Below, piece after piece: positions 1 through 8,708 of a stretch of 64,000 nucleotides of DNA. Under the pieces are notes generated by a model, which was not told where the DNA came from, ran no database searches, and saw nothing but the letters and a program-made list of their open reading frames with translations. The first letter of the stretch is position 1. Each line of letters starts with the position of its first letter. The stretch is from positions 1-64,000 of the forward strand of contig NZ_LMOI01000022.1 of assembly GCF_001423525.1 (NCBI RefSeq), in the 5' to 3' direction. A program made the translations under genes and the position numbers. This stretch comes from Arthrobacter sp. Leaf137. GTDB lineage: Bacteria > Actinomycetota > Actinomycetes > Actinomycetales > Micrococcaceae.

Positions 1-551
1 GATCCCCGGTACTGGCAGGAGTGGGTGAACCTGGTGGCCCTGGCCGTGAACGAGGAGAACGCCTCCGGCGGGAGGGTGGTTACCGCCCCGACGAACGGGG
101 CGGCCGGGATCATCCCCGCGGTCCTGTATTACGCACTGCATTTCGCCCCGGGCATGGAGGAGGCAACGCAGGAGGACCGCGACGGCGTGGTGGCCAGGTT
201 CCTGCTCGCCGCCGGTGCCGTGGGGGTGCTCTATAAGGAACAGGCGTCCATTTCGGGTGCCGAGGTGGGTTGCCAGGGCGGGAGAACGCCGCGGAAATCG
301 CGATGGAACACAACCTGGGCCTGACCTGTGATCCGATCGGGGGGCTGGTGCAGGTTCCGTGCATCGAGCGGAACGCGATCGCGGCGGCGAAGGCCATCAA
401 CGCGGCGAAAATGGCGCTCTGGGGCGACGGGACCCACCGGGTCTCCCTCGACGAAGTCATCATCACCATGCGCGAAACCGGCAAGGACATGTCCTCCAAA
501 TACAAGGAAACCGCGATGGGCGGCCTCGCCGTCAACGTCGTCGAATGCTGA
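1..551 (+). pseudogene. sdaA: L-serine ammonia-lyase, 3' part, broken by an internal deletion and frameshift
   Basis: This is the C-terminal catalytic part of an iron-sulfur L-serine dehydratase (serine to pyruvate plus ammonia); the 5' end lies outside the window. Residues from the first base to about 279 read through ASGGRVVTAPTNGAAG and end at the GCQG cluster-cysteine loop. The remaining domain (ENAAEIAMEHN, LTCDP, VPCIERN, final VNVVEC) resumes at 282 in another frame. Against the E. coli enzyme about 24 codons are missing, and the two frames fit a loss of 70 nt. Three cysteines that ligate the [4Fe-4S] cluster in the family (in GCQG, LTC and VPC) and the tail cysteine can be seen, but no single frame joins them. 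As written the gene cannot make an active enzyme. A sequencing or assembly error is the main alternative. Confidence 0.85.
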
Positions 552-603
552 CAACGGGAACCCTGTCGGTCATGGGCCGCACCTGGTCCGCTTCGGGCGG
601 ACG

Positions 604-1149
604 CTAATTGTTGATGGCCGCCCACACGTTCAGCGTTGAGGCGTACACCAGCCATGCCACGTAGGGCAGCAGCAGCAACCCCGCTGTGCGGCTGATGGGG
701 CCGAAATACAGGATGGTGACGACGACGGCGACGATCAGCGCCAGGATGATCACCAGCGCCAGCCACAGTGCCGGCGTTCCCAGCGTTGGGTAGAGACCGA
801 AAAACATCGGGGTCCAGGCGAGGTTCAGGACCAGTTGGACGGCGTAGGCAATCATGGCCGGACGCGTGCGCCTGGTGCGCTTGCGCCACACCAGCCAGGC
901 CGCCACGGCCATGGCCGTGTACAACAGGGTCCACACGGGGCCGAACACAAAGTTGGGCGGCGTCCAGGGCGCCTTTTCCGCCGTGGCGTACCAGCCGTCG
1001 ACGTTGCTGGTGGAAGCGAGGCCGCCAAGGCCGGCCACGAGGAAGGACGCCACCAGGAAACCCGCCAGTCCGGCCGCCTGGACCGCCGGCCTGTACGTGC
1101 GGGACTTTCGCTCCGACGGCAAGGTGGACTGTCCCGTGTTCGGCTCCAT
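604..1149 (-). CDS. tspO: TspO/MBR family tryptophan-rich sensory protein
   Basis: A 181-residue membrane protein of the TspO (peripheral benzodiazepine receptor) family, which binds porphyrins and related ligands in the membrane. About five transmembrane segments follow a short polar N-terminus. Family hallmarks are visible: WTPPNFVFGPVWTLLY near residue 65, NLAWTPMFF in the third to fourth helix, and the C-terminal PYVAWLVYASTLNVWAAINN. The ATG at 1149 was chosen because AAGGGTGGTGAG lies just upstream and the family begins about here. An upstream in-frame extension is possible but has no such site. It converges on the broken sdaA, with a gap of about 50 nt. Family assignment is secure; the physiological ligand is unknown. 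Confidence 0.9.
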   Translation of the reverse strand: MEPNTGQSTLPSERKSRTYRPAVQAAGLAGFLVASFLVAGLGGLASTSNVDGWYATAEKAPWTPPNFVFGPVWTLLYTAMAVAAWLVWRKRTRRTRPAMIAYAVQLVLNLAWTPMFFGLYPTLGTPALWLALVIILALIVAVVVTILYFGPISRTAGLLLLPYVAWLVYASTLNVWAAINN

Positions 1150-1354
1150 CTCACCACCCTTGCGAATCGTGGTGCGCGAGTCAAGGCAGGCGCGCGGAGG
1201 GGTCCAGGGCCCGCCGGACGGCCGTCCGCCAAGTTCCCCGGGCGCGGCCCGGACCGCCGCAGGCTTTAGACTTGAGGCTGCATGTCCGCGCAGGAACGGC
1301 AACAGCAGCACCGAGAACAGCACCGAGCATCAACCCCGATTGGACACGGCCCCC

Positions 1355-2428
1355 TTGCCAGAATTCACCGCACGTTTTGCCACAGCCGAGGAAATTGAAA
1401 ACTGGGACAAGCACGTCACGGCCAACCCCAACGGCGGCAACATGCTGCAGTCGGCGGCCTACGCGTCCGTGAAGAACGGCAGCGGCTGGAAGGTCCGCTT
1501 CCTGGTGCTGGAAGGCGGCGGGACCGCCAGCTACAACCTGGTCCTGGAGAAGGCCGTTCCGCTGCTGGGACGGCTCTGGTATCTCATCAAGGGCCCGGAC
1601 CTCGCCGACGCCGGCCACCTCAAAGCGGCGTTGGAGTCCTGTGCCGCCCTGGTCCGGGAGCGCAGGCTCAACGTGTTCACTATCAAGATCGAGCCGGACA
1701 TCGTGGATTCCGATGCCGCCCGCGCCACGCTGGCTGACGCCGGCCTGGCCAAGGCCCCCAACATCCAGTCCAACGACTCCACGGCGCTGCTGGACATCTC
1801 CGGTACGGACGAGGAAGTCCTCAAGGCCATCTCCTCCCGCGCCCGCAACGCCGTCCGGCGCGCCGAAAGGGAAGGCTGCGAGGTAGTTCGCCGGGAACCG
1901 GGGCCCGAAACCTACCGTGCCCTCTACGACCTCATGGCAGACACCGTAAAGGCCAAGGGATCCATGCCTCTGCGCAGCTACGAGTACTACGCGCAGTTCT
2001 GGGACGAATTCTGCAACCGCGGCCAGGGCAACTTCTTCTTCACCTACGAAGACGGAAAGCCCAGCGTCGGTGCGTTCGTCATCAACTACGGTGCCAAGGC
2101 AACCTATAAGGACGGCGGCTCCACGCAAAACCGCAAACAGTACGGCGACTCGCACCTGGTCCAGTGGTCCGCCATCCGGAGGATGCAGGAACTGGGCTGC
2201 ACCGAGTACGACTTCTGCGGCACGCCACCGGCATCACGGATCAAGGACAAGAGCCACAACCTGTACGGCATGGGGATGTTCAAGACCAGCTTCACCAAGA
2301 CCGTCACCGACTTTGTGGGGTGCCACGACTACGTTCTTTCTCCCCTCCGGCACCGGCTGTGGGTCAAGGGCGGTGAGCGGGTGTTCCGCCGGATTGAAAC
2401 GGCGCGCACCGGCCAGCAGTTCTACTGA
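1355..2428 (+). CDS. FemAB/FemX-type aminoacyltransferase (no coiled-coil arm)
   Basis: A protein of about 357 residues of the FemABX GNAT-fold family, which adds amino acids from aminoacyl-tRNA to the peptidoglycan stem peptide or its bridge. Visible features are the N-terminal FTARFATAEE and NGGNMLQS segments, the ISSRARNAVRRAEREG basic loop, and a C-terminal YDFCGTPP plus LYGMGMFKTSF that closes the second GNAT fold. It lacks the helical coiled-coil arm found in the next gene, so it resembles FemX-like members. No ATG fits. The TTG at 1355 (LPEFTARF) is preferred and a TTG at 1340 is possible; neither has a strong ribosome binding site. It lies 107 nt before a second family member. Which residue it adds cannot be told from sequence. 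Confidence 0.85.
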   Translation: MPEFTARFATAEEIENWDKHVTANPNGGNMLQSAAYASVKNGSGWKVRFLVLEGGGTASYNLVLEKAVPLLGRLWYLIKGPDLADAGHLKAALESCAALVRERRLNVFTIKIEPDIVDSDAARATLADAGLAKAPNIQSNDSTALLDISGTDEEVLKAISSRARNAVRRAEREGCEVVRREPGPETYRALYDLMADTVKAKGSMPLRSYEYYAQFWDEFCNRGQGNFFFTYEDGKPSVGAFVINYGAKATYKDGGSTQNRKQYGDSHLVQWSAIRRMQELGCTEYDFCGTPPASRIKDKSHNLYGMGMFKTSFTKTVTDFVGCHDYVLSPLRHRLWVKGGERVFRRIETARTGQQFY

Positions 2429-2535
2429 CCAGTACCCCCCGGTCCGCTGCCCGGTACCCCACGGCACGGAAGACGACGCTCCCGCCCCAGCACCTGCCAG
2501 GCAGGCCCGCGACAAGTTCCAGAAAAGGTAATCCC

Positions 2536-3846
2536 TTGAACCAGGTTTCCACCACCGCTCCCGAATACACGGTCCTCAATGACGACGAGTTTGAGGCGTT
2601 CGCCCTCAAGCATCCGCAAAACAGTTTCCTGCAGTCGGCCGATTTCACCCGCTTCCAGCGCGCCCGCGGACAGCAGGTGGAACTGTTCGGTATCCGCCGC
2701 AACGGAGAACTCGTGGCCGCCGGGAAACTGAACTTCACCACCACCCGGCTCGGGTACACCGTGTGCGAATGCGCCAAGGGACCCCTGATGGACTACACGG
2801 ACCCTGCCCTGGTGCGTGACGTCGTCGTACTTCTCCGCAAGCGCGCGGCCGAGCGCAAGGCTGCCGAACTGCGGATCTCACCGAACCTGAAGTACATTGC
2901 CCGCGACGAGGACGGGGCCGAGCACCCGGAAACCACTGACAACCGGCCGCTGGTGGCGCGGCTCGGCGGCCTGGGATTCCGGCACCAGGGCCTGGAGATG
3001 AACTTCGTGAACGTTAACTGGATGTTCGTCAAGAACCTCCAGGGCATCGCGGACCCGGAAGAGCTGATCATGGGCACCAGCTACCGCACCAGAAAAGCCA
3101 TCCGCAAGGCCGAAAAGAACGGTGTGTTCCTGGAGCAGGCCACGCTGGAAACCCTGGACGACTTTTACGGCGCGCTGAGCCGGGCCGGCGACGAGAAGGG
3201 CTTCGTCTACCGGGAACGGGAGTACTACGAGAACCTGCTCCGCACCACGTCGCCGGAATTCACCAAGCTCATGATGGCCAAGATCGACATCCCGGCCTAC
3301 CGCCGGTCCATCACCGAACGGCTCGAAGCCGAATCGGCCACGGCCGCTGAGCTTCGGCGCGACGTCGAGGAGACGGGCAGCAAGAAGAAAGCCAACCGGC
3401 TCAAAGTGGTCCAGGACCTGGTGGACAGCTACGAGCGCAGCCTCAAGGACATCGAACGCTTCCCGGACTCCGTGGGCGTGGCCACCGTGGCCGCCATCCA
3501 CTTCGTCTGCTACGGCGACGAGGTGGTGTGCGTGATCGGCGGCACCGTGCAGGACTACATCTATTTCAATGGCGCCACCTCGCTGTATTGGGGCATGATG
3601 CTGCACGCCCTTGAGAAGGGGTACCCGAGGTACAACTTCTACGGAACCTTCGGCATCTCCGGGCAGGACCAAGAGGGCCACGGCGGGTACGAATTCAAGA
3701 AGGGCTTCGGCGGCGAAGTGGTCCAACTCGTGGGCGACTTTGTGATGCCGGTCCGTCCCGCAGCCTTCCACGCCAACAGGCTGGCCAGGTCCGCCGCGGC
3801 GGCGGCCCGCACCCTGCTGGGCAAGCTTCCGATCAAGCGCGCCTGA
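2536..3846 (+). CDS. FemAB-type peptidoglycan bridge ligase with coiled-coil arm
   Basis: A 436-residue FemABX family protein. Two GNAT-like halves flank a charged helical hairpin at about residues 258-308 (starts SITERLEAES, contains KKKANRLKVVQDL), equivalent to the seryl-tRNA-synthetase-like arm of Staphylococcus FemA. The core has YRTRKAIRKAEKNG and YNFYGTFGIS, with EFKKGFGGEVVQLVGDF near the end. It starts at TTG 2536, seven bases after AAAAGG. The paralogue just upstream lacks the arm, so the pair may add successive residues of an interpeptide bridge, as expected for Arthrobacter-type walls. That division of labour is inference. Function class is confident; substrate is not. Confidence 0.9.
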   Translation: MNQVSTTAPEYTVLNDDEFEAFALKHPQNSFLQSADFTRFQRARGQQVELFGIRRNGELVAAGKLNFTTTRLGYTVCECAKGPLMDYTDPALVRDVVVLLRKRAAERKAAELRISPNLKYIARDEDGAEHPETTDNRPLVARLGGLGFRHQGLEMNFVNVNWMFVKNLQGIADPEELIMGTSYRTRKAIRKAEKNGVFLEQATLETLDDFYGALSRAGDEKGFVYREREYYENLLRTTSPEFTKLMMAKIDIPAYRRSITERLEAESATAAELRRDVEETGSKKKANRLKVVQDLVDSYERSLKDIERFPDSVGVATVAAIHFVCYGDEVVCVIGGTVQDYIYFNGATSLYWGMMLHALEKGYPRYNFYGTFGISGQDQEGHGGYEFKKGFGGEVVQLVGDFVMPVRPAAFHANRLARSAAAAARTLLGKLPIKRA

Positions 3847-3898
3847 CCCACACATCCGCACCAGCGCACCACACCAGCGCATCAGGGAGGAGGAGATC

Positions 3899-5434
3899 AT
3901 GGCCGACCGGCGCGATCATCCCAAAGCTCAACCAACCGGCGCCAAGGACCGCCCGCCCACCGGGCCGGCACGGGCGCTGCCCCGCACCGAAGCCCTGCCC
4001 AAAACCGAACCGCTGACGGCCGCCCAGGTCCGCCAGAACGCTGCGGCGAAGAAGATGCTGCGCCGGCTCGTGCAGGGCGAGAACCCTCCCACCGCGCCGC
4101 TGAGCATCGTGGACAGGCTGACCGGCAGCCCCTACGCCAACCCCACCATCCAGGTGAGCGGCGTGGACGCGTCGGCCCGCAAGACCCTGGACTTTGTCCT
4201 CCACCTCGCTGAAACCATGTTCCGCTACGGCGCCGGCGCCCTCGAAGTGGAGACCAGCATTATCGCCGTCACGGCCGCACTGGGGCTGAAATACGTCGAA
4301 GTGGACATCACCAACCAGTCCGTCGGCATCAATTACGCCCCCAAGGACCAGCCGCCCATCGCACTGCTGCGCGTGGTCCGGTCCTGGACCAACAACTACG
4401 CCGGCCTGGCCAGGGTGCACCAGCTGGTCACCGACATCGTGGCCGGGGGAGTGGGCCGCGACGAGGCCATCAGGCGCCTCAACGAAATCATCACCAGCCC
4501 CAAGCCCTTTCCGCGCTGGATGGTTACCTCGGCCTTCGGTGTCTTCGCCGCTGTGTTCGTGGGCGTGCTCGGCGGCGGGCCGGTATCCTCCGCCATCGCC
4601 TTCGCAGCCAACATCGGCATCAGCCTCCTGGCCCGCCAGCTGGGACGCTGGCGGGTCCCTGACTTCTTCATCACGGCGAGCTGTTCCTTCGTGGTCACCC
4701 AGCTGGCGCTGCTGCTCTGGCAGTTCGGCCTTACCACCTCGCCGGCCATCGTGGTGGTGGGCGGCATCCTCCTGCTGCTGCCCACAGGCCGCCTGGTCTC
4801 CTCGGTGCAGGATGCCATTAACGGCTTCCCCGTCACGGCCGCCGGACGTTTCCTCTCAACGCTCCTGACGTTCGGCGCCATCGTGGCAGGCATCGCCGTC
4901 GCCTTCGTAGTGGGCGAGCTGACCGGTGCACAGCGGATCGACGTCACCGAAACGTTCCCGCCCGCCTACGACCTGTGGGTCCTCATCATCTTCGTGGCGG
5001 TGGCCGTGATGGCCATTGGCATCACCGAGCAGACCAGCTGGCAGCTGCTGCTGCCCACCGCAGCTGTGGGAGTCATCGGCTACCTGGTGCTGCTGGGCGG
5101 CGGACTGCTGGGCATCGGCGACCGGTTCGCGCCTGCACTGGCGGCCGTGGTGATCGGCCTGCTGGCCCGGGTGCTGGCACTGCGCATGGGAGCCCCGCAA
5201 CTGGTGGTGGCAGTCCCCGCAGCACTGATCCTGTTGCCGGGCCTGACGATCTTCCGGTCCATGTACGTGCTCACCATCGAGGAATCGGAAATCCTGCTCG
5301 GTGCCGGCGGGATGCTCAGCGCCGGGGCCATCGTCCTGGGCACCGCGGGCGGCATCGTTCTGGGCGACACCCTGGCCCGCCCGTTCACCCGCAGCCTGGC
5401 CAGCAATGAACGCCGGCGAGCCCGGCGCCGCTAG
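3899..5434 (+). CDS. ThrE-family threonine/serine exporter-like membrane protein
   Basis: A 511-residue protein with the ThrE (DUF1212) architecture. A soluble N-terminal half includes LHLAETMFRYGAGALEVETS near residues 100-120. It is followed by about ten hydrophobic helices from residue 200 to 500, with GGILLLLPTGRLVSSVQDAI and AALILLPGLTIFRSMYV as the paired repeat motifs of the family. Corynebacterium ThrE exports L-threonine and L-serine; the transported substrate here is not proven. The ATG at 3899 follows GGAGGAGGAG. The gene lies 52 nt after the second FemAB-type gene on the same strand, so export of hydroxy amino acids next to bridge-forming enzymes is an attractive but untested link. 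A strong terminator follows. Confidence 0.88.
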   Translation: MADRRDHPKAQPTGAKDRPPTGPARALPRTEALPKTEPLTAAQVRQNAAAKKMLRRLVQGENPPTAPLSIVDRLTGSPYANPTIQVSGVDASARKTLDFVLHLAETMFRYGAGALEVETSIIAVTAALGLKYVEVDITNQSVGINYAPKDQPPIALLRVVRSWTNNYAGLARVHQLVTDIVAGGVGRDEAIRRLNEIITSPKPFPRWMVTSAFGVFAAVFVGVLGGGPVSSAIAFAANIGISLLARQLGRWRVPDFFITASCSFVVTQLALLLWQFGLTTSPAIVVVGGILLLLPTGRLVSSVQDAINGFPVTAAGRFLSTLLTFGAIVAGIAVAFVVGELTGAQRIDVTETFPPAYDLWVLIIFVAVAVMAIGITEQTSWQLLLPTAAVGVIGYLVLLGGGLLGIGDRFAPALAAVVIGLLARVLALRMGAPQLVVAVPAALILLPGLTIFRSMYVLTIEESEILLGAGGMLSAGAIVLGTAGGIVLGDTLARPFTRSLASNERRRARRR

Positions 5435-5447
5435 GCTCGGGAAGGTC

Positions 5448-5493
5448 CAACAAAAGCGCGCCCCGGGCTCCTGCCCGGGGCGCGCTTTTGTTG
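5448..5493. terminator. Bidirectional intrinsic terminator
   Basis: A perfect 20-bp inverted repeat with loop CTCCTG, rich in GCGCGCCCCGGG, flanked by AAAA on one side and TTTTGTTG on the other. It lies between the exporter gene (+) and the siderophore-interacting gene (-), so it can end transcription from both directions. Confidence 0.92.
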
Positions 5494-5517
5494 CTCGGTT
5501 CGCGCCGGGATGTGCCG

Positions 5518-6357
5518 CTAGATTTTACCGACGGGGAGCTTCTTCTCCGCCTGGAAGACATCCTCGACCCGGCCCTGGGCCCAGTACCCGGACAGCGATA
5601 CCTGGCTGCGCTCAAGTCCCCGCTGGGCGAAGAAGACATCCCGCAGCGCCTTCATGTAGCCGCGCTCTCCATGGGCAAAGACGTCCACCGTCCCGGAAAG
5701 CCATTCCGCACCGGCCACGGCGTCCACGAGCAAGCGGCTGGCACCGGCCGGTTCCCCGTTGCGGGTCAGCCACTCGACCCGTACTCCGGCCGGGGCAGAA
5801 ACGGGCTGGATGTCGGCCTCGGTATCCACTTCAAGGAACGCCAGCCCCGTGGCCCCCGCAGGCAGTGCCTCCAGGCTCGCTGCGATGGCCGGCAATGCGG
5901 CTTCGTCACCGGCGAACAGGTACCAGTCGGCGTCGGGGTTGGGGTTGTACGCGCCCCCGGGGCCAGTGAACGTCAGGGTGTCGCCCGGTTCCGCAGCAGC
6001 CGCCCACGGGCCGGCCAGCCCTTCATCCCCGTGGACCACGAAGTCGATGGCAAGCTCGCGTGCCTCAGGATCGACCCGGCGGATGGTGTAGGTGCGGGTG
6101 GTGGGCCACTGCTCCCGCGGCATGGTTTCGCGGATGGTGGCCAGATCAAAGGAAGCGGGGTATTCCACGCCGGGCTGCGGGAAGATGATCTTGACGTACC
6201 GGTCAGCGAAGCTGTTGTTCACGAAATCCCCGAAGCCGTCACCACCGGCCACAATCCGCACCATATGGGGGGACAACGTCTCCCTCCTCAGTACCGTGAG
6301 GGTGACCTGGGGGCGGCTCTTTTTCGGGGCGCCGGCGGCGGCGGGAACAGTGCTCAT
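5518..6357 (-). CDS. Siderophore-interacting protein (FAD-dependent ferric-siderophore reductase family)
   Basis: A 279-residue SIP/ViuB-type flavoprotein that would release iron from imported ferric siderophores in the cytoplasm. The FAD-binding barrel is at about residues 18-135, with RTYTIRR as the flavin-binding Arg-x-Tyr-[ST] signature. The NAD(P)H-type reductase domain follows, with WYLFAGDEAALPAI and, near the end, GYWAQGR. It starts at ATG 6357, 14 nt after ung ends on the same strand. A 16-of-19 match to the IdeR/DtxR box begins on its start codon and there is no convincing ribosome binding site, so the mRNA may be leaderless and iron-repressed. The iron regulator could be the DtxR homologue at 28610. 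The partner siderophore transporter is not in this window. Confidence 0.9.
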   Translation of the reverse strand: MSTVPAAAGAPKKSRPQVTLTVLRRETLSPHMVRIVAGGDGFGDFVNNSFADRYVKIIFPQPGVEYPASFDLATIRETMPREQWPTTRTYTIRRVDPEARELAIDFVVHGDEGLAGPWAAAAEPGDTLTFTGPGGAYNPNPDADWYLFAGDEAALPAIAASLEALPAGATGLAFLEVDTEADIQPVSAPAGVRVEWLTRNGEPAGASRLLVDAVAGAEWLSGTVDVFAHGERGYMKALRDVFFAQRGLERSQVSLSGYWAQGRVEDVFQAEKKLPVGKI

Positions 6358-6375
6358 AAGGCAAGCCTAAGCTAG
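6357..6375. promoter_or_regulatory. IdeR/DtxR iron box overlapping the SIP start codon
   Basis: TAAGGCAAGCCTAAGCTAG matches the consensus TWAGGTWAGSCTWACCTWA at 16 of 19 positions. It covers the first base of the SIP start codon and the ung stop codon. Iron-loaded DtxR/IdeR bound here would block transcription start of the SIP gene. Confidence 0.75.
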
Positions 6376-7142
6376 GGCAAAGGCGGGAGTTCCCAGGTTA
6401 CGGCCTCGGCACCCTGCTCCTGCAGCAGCCGGTTCACCCCGCTGAAGGGCCGGGAACCGAAGAAGCCCCTCGATGCCGACAGCGGGCTGGGGTGGGCGCT
6501 GGACACGGCCGGCCGGCCGGCCAGCAACGGGCGCACCGACTCGGCGTCCTTGCCCCACAGCACCGCAACCAGCGGCAGGGGTGACCCGTCCGCAGAGGTG
6601 CGGGCCGCGAGGGCGGTGACTGCCGCCGTCGTAACCTTCTCCCAGCCCTTGCCCCGGTGCGACCCGGCCGCCCCGGCGCGGACACTCATGACCCGGTTCA
6701 GGAGCAGCACGCCCTGGCCGGCCCAGGCGGAGAGGTCGCCATGGATCCGCGGCGGCAGGCCCAGGTCGGATTCCAGTTCCCGGTAGATGTTGGCAAGGCT
6801 GCGGGGGATGGGCCGCACCTGCCCGTCCACGGCAAAGGAGAGGCCGACGGCGTGTCCCGGCGTGGGGTAGGGGTCCTGTCCCACGATCAGTACTTTGACG
6901 TCCGCCAGCGGTTGGCCGAAGGCGCGCAGGACGTTCGACGGCGCCGGGAGGACATGGCGCCCGGCGGACTCCTCCGCAGCCAGGAAGGCCAGCACCTGCC
7001 GGAGTTCGGCTTCCACGCCGGAAAGGGCGGCTGCCCAGTCGGGGGCAACGAGCCTCTCCAGCGGCAGCCCGGCAAGTTCAGCGAATCCACCGCCGGGCAG
7101 GGGCTCCGGTTCCAGTTCGAACAACGCATCTGATTCAGCCAC
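6372..7142 (-). CDS. ung: Uracil-DNA glycosylase, family 1
   Basis: A 256-residue enzyme that removes uracil from DNA in base-excision repair. The catalytic water-activating motif GQDPYPTPGHAVGLSF places the Asp near residue 90. LLLNRVMSVRAG and the DNA-intercalation loop HPSPLSASRGFFGSRPFSGVN follow. The usual His after GQDPY is Pro here, which also occurs in actinobacterial homologues. GTG at 7142 is the start, preceded by a weak GGGACG. Its 3' end carries the iron box of the next gene, so SIP expression can be separated from ung read-through. Function is confident. Confidence 0.95.
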   Translation of the reverse strand: MAESDALFELEPEPLPGGGFAELAGLPLERLVAPDWAAALSGVEAELRQVLAFLAAEESAGRHVLPAPSNVLRAFGQPLADVKVLIVGQDPYPTPGHAVGLSFAVDGQVRPIPRSLANIYRELESDLGLPPRIHGDLSAWAGQGVLLLNRVMSVRAGAAGSHRGKGWEKVTTAAVTALAARTSADGSPLPLVAVLWGKDAESVRPLLAGRPAVSSAHPSPLSASRGFFGSRPFSGVNRLLQEQGAEAVTWELPPLP

Positions 7143-7273
7143 CGTCCCATTCTTGCAGGGCACTGGACGCGCGGAACGGGCCCGGGGGCGGAGTGGGATG
7201 CCAAATGACAACGCTGTTATTCGTCCGTAGCATGGGGGTGAGACATTTTCCGTAACCAGTGAAGGAGTGCGCC

Positions 7274-7627
7274 GTGGCTGAACCGGCCCGGGAACAACTG
7301 ACCGGTTACCTGCCGGAGGGCGGCGGGGGAGACGGCGAGGCCAACTCACTGTTGGCGGACTTCACCCTCAAGGATTCGCCGCTGACCGAGCGTGAGCAGC
7401 AGATCCTTGCCCTGGAGCGGCAGTGGTGGAAGTACGCCGGAGCCAAGGAGCAGGCCGTCAGGGAACTCTTCGACCTCTCCGCAACGCACTACTACCAGGT
7501 GTTGAATGCCCTGATCGACAGGGAAGATGCGCTGGCCCACGATCCCATGCTGGTTAAGCGATTGCGTAGACTACGTACGTCGCGCCACCGTGCACGCACT
7601 GCGCGGCGACTGGGATCCGACGCCTAG
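7274..7627 (+). CDS. DUF3263 protein
   Basis: A 117-residue protein with the DUF3263 segment LTEREQQILALERQWWKYAGAKEQAVRELFDLSATHYYQVLNALI, split here at about residues 37-80, and a basic tail rich in RRLR and RHRAR. The helical core reads like a small helix-turn-helix DNA-binding fold (AVRELFDLSATHYYQVLN). Its role is not established. GTG at 7274 follows GAAGGAG. The next gene encodes a LytR_C protein, and this two-gene order is common in Actinobacteria, so a shared cell-envelope role is plausible. Divergent from ung. Confidence 0.85.
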   Translation: MAEPAREQLTGYLPEGGGGDGEANSLLADFTLKDSPLTEREQQILALERQWWKYAGAKEQAVRELFDLSATHYYQVLNALIDREDALAHDPMLVKRLRRLRTSRHRARTARRLGSDA

Positions 7628-7671
7628 GACGCCCGCCTTTTCAGCAGCCACCAGCAAGGATCCATCCCAAC

Positions 7672-8316
7672 ATGACCAAATACGCCCGCGATGAATTCGA
7701 CAAGGTCCCGGAGACAGCATCGCGACAAGGTGTCCACCGGACGGCGACCGCACCGTCCCGCGTGCGGCTGTGGCCCATCCTTGCCGTTGGCATTGCGGCC
7801 CTGGCCATCGGCCTGGTGTCCTTCCTGATCCTTCCCAAGCTGGGCCTTGGCGGGACCGAAAGCCAGGCCTCGGCGGTCGTGTCCGAGGCGCCGCTGGCTG
7901 ACACAGGCGCCACGCCTTCCGCCGCTGCGGACAAGGCATCCGAACCGTCGGCTTCGGCCGAGCCATCCACGGACCCCAGTGCCGAAAGCACCGCCGAGCC
8001 GGAACCCGAGCCCAGCGCTACGGCGTCGGTGGGGCCGGAACTGGACAAGACCCAGCCGGTGGCCGTTTACAACGCTGCCGGAACATCCGGACTCGCCAGC
8101 CGGGTGGGCGGAACGGTGAAGGCGGCAGGCTGGACGCTGGGGCAGGTGGGCAACTGGGCCGGCGCCCCGCAGCAGGGCTCCACGGTGTACTACGCCGGAG
8201 CGGACCAAGCAGCCAATGCGCGCGAGCTGGCCAACCTGCTGGGCGTGCCCACCGTAGTGGCGAGCACCGAATTCCAGGTGCCCCTGGTGGTCGTCCTGGG
8301 CCCCGGCTACCGCTAA
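7672..8316 (+). CDS. Membrane-anchored LytR C-terminal domain protein
   Basis: A 214-residue protein with a cytoplasmic N-terminus, one transmembrane helix (VRLWPILAVGIAALAIGLVS, about 32-51), an extracellular Ser/Ala/Pro/Glu-rich linker to about 120, and a LytR_C domain from about 125 (VAVYNAAGTSGLASRVGG, STVYYAG) to VVVLGPGYR at the end. LytR_C domains sit at the ends of some LytR-CpsA-Psr wall-ligase proteins, but the catalytic LCP domain is absent, so this is a stand-alone accessory or binding protein. It lies 44 nt after the DUF3263 gene and is probably co-transcribed. The ATG at 7672 is the only sensible start. Confidence 0.85.
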   Translation: MTKYARDEFDKVPETASRQGVHRTATAPSRVRLWPILAVGIAALAIGLVSFLILPKLGLGGTESQASAVVSEAPLADTGATPSAAADKASEPSASAEPSTDPSAESTAEPEPEPSATASVGPELDKTQPVAVYNAAGTSGLASRVGGTVKAAGWTLGQVGNWAGAPQQGSTVYYAGADQAANARELANLLGVPTVVASTEFQVPLVVVLGPGYR

Positions 8317-8501
8317 CCCCGGACAAAATTCCGGCGGTCACGCCTGAATAACGTTTACCGCACCCGCTGCCGGCCGCCTGCAGGACGGGGCAGCCTTTGG
8401 CTAGAGTGAAATCCAGGCTCCTGCCCGGTCCCCGCAACGCACGTCAATGACTCGGCACCGCAGCAGGGGTCCTCCGGTCTCAACGGAAAGAGTGGGTCAT
8501 C

Positions 8502-8708
8502 ATGGCACTGGGAACCGTCAAATGGTTCAACGCCGAAAAGGGCTACGGTTTCATCACCGTGGACGGTTCCGGGGACGATGTCTTCGTGCATTGGTCGGCA
8601 ATTCAGGGTGAAGGCTACCGGGCGATCGATGAGGGCCAGCGGGTGGAACTTGAAGTCGGGGAAGGCGAAAAAGGCCCGCAGGCCGAAAGCGTCCGGCCCG
8701 CCGGGTGA
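8502..8708 (+). CDS. Cold-shock domain protein, short form
   Basis: A 68-residue single OB-fold nucleic-acid-binding protein. Both RNA-binding motifs are visible: KWFNAEKGYGFI (RNP1-like, residues 7-18) and DVFVHWSAI (RNP2-like, 26-34, with Trp where many have Tyr or Phe). It probably works as an RNA chaperone. The ATG at 8502 follows GGAAAG. Its stop codon overlaps the next start in TGATG, so the downstream lipoprotein gene is translationally coupled, an unusual partner for a Csp. Confidence 0.93.
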   Translation: MALGTVKWFNAEKGYGFITVDGSGDDVFVHWSAIQGEGYRAIDEGQRVELEVGEGEKGPQAESVRPAG

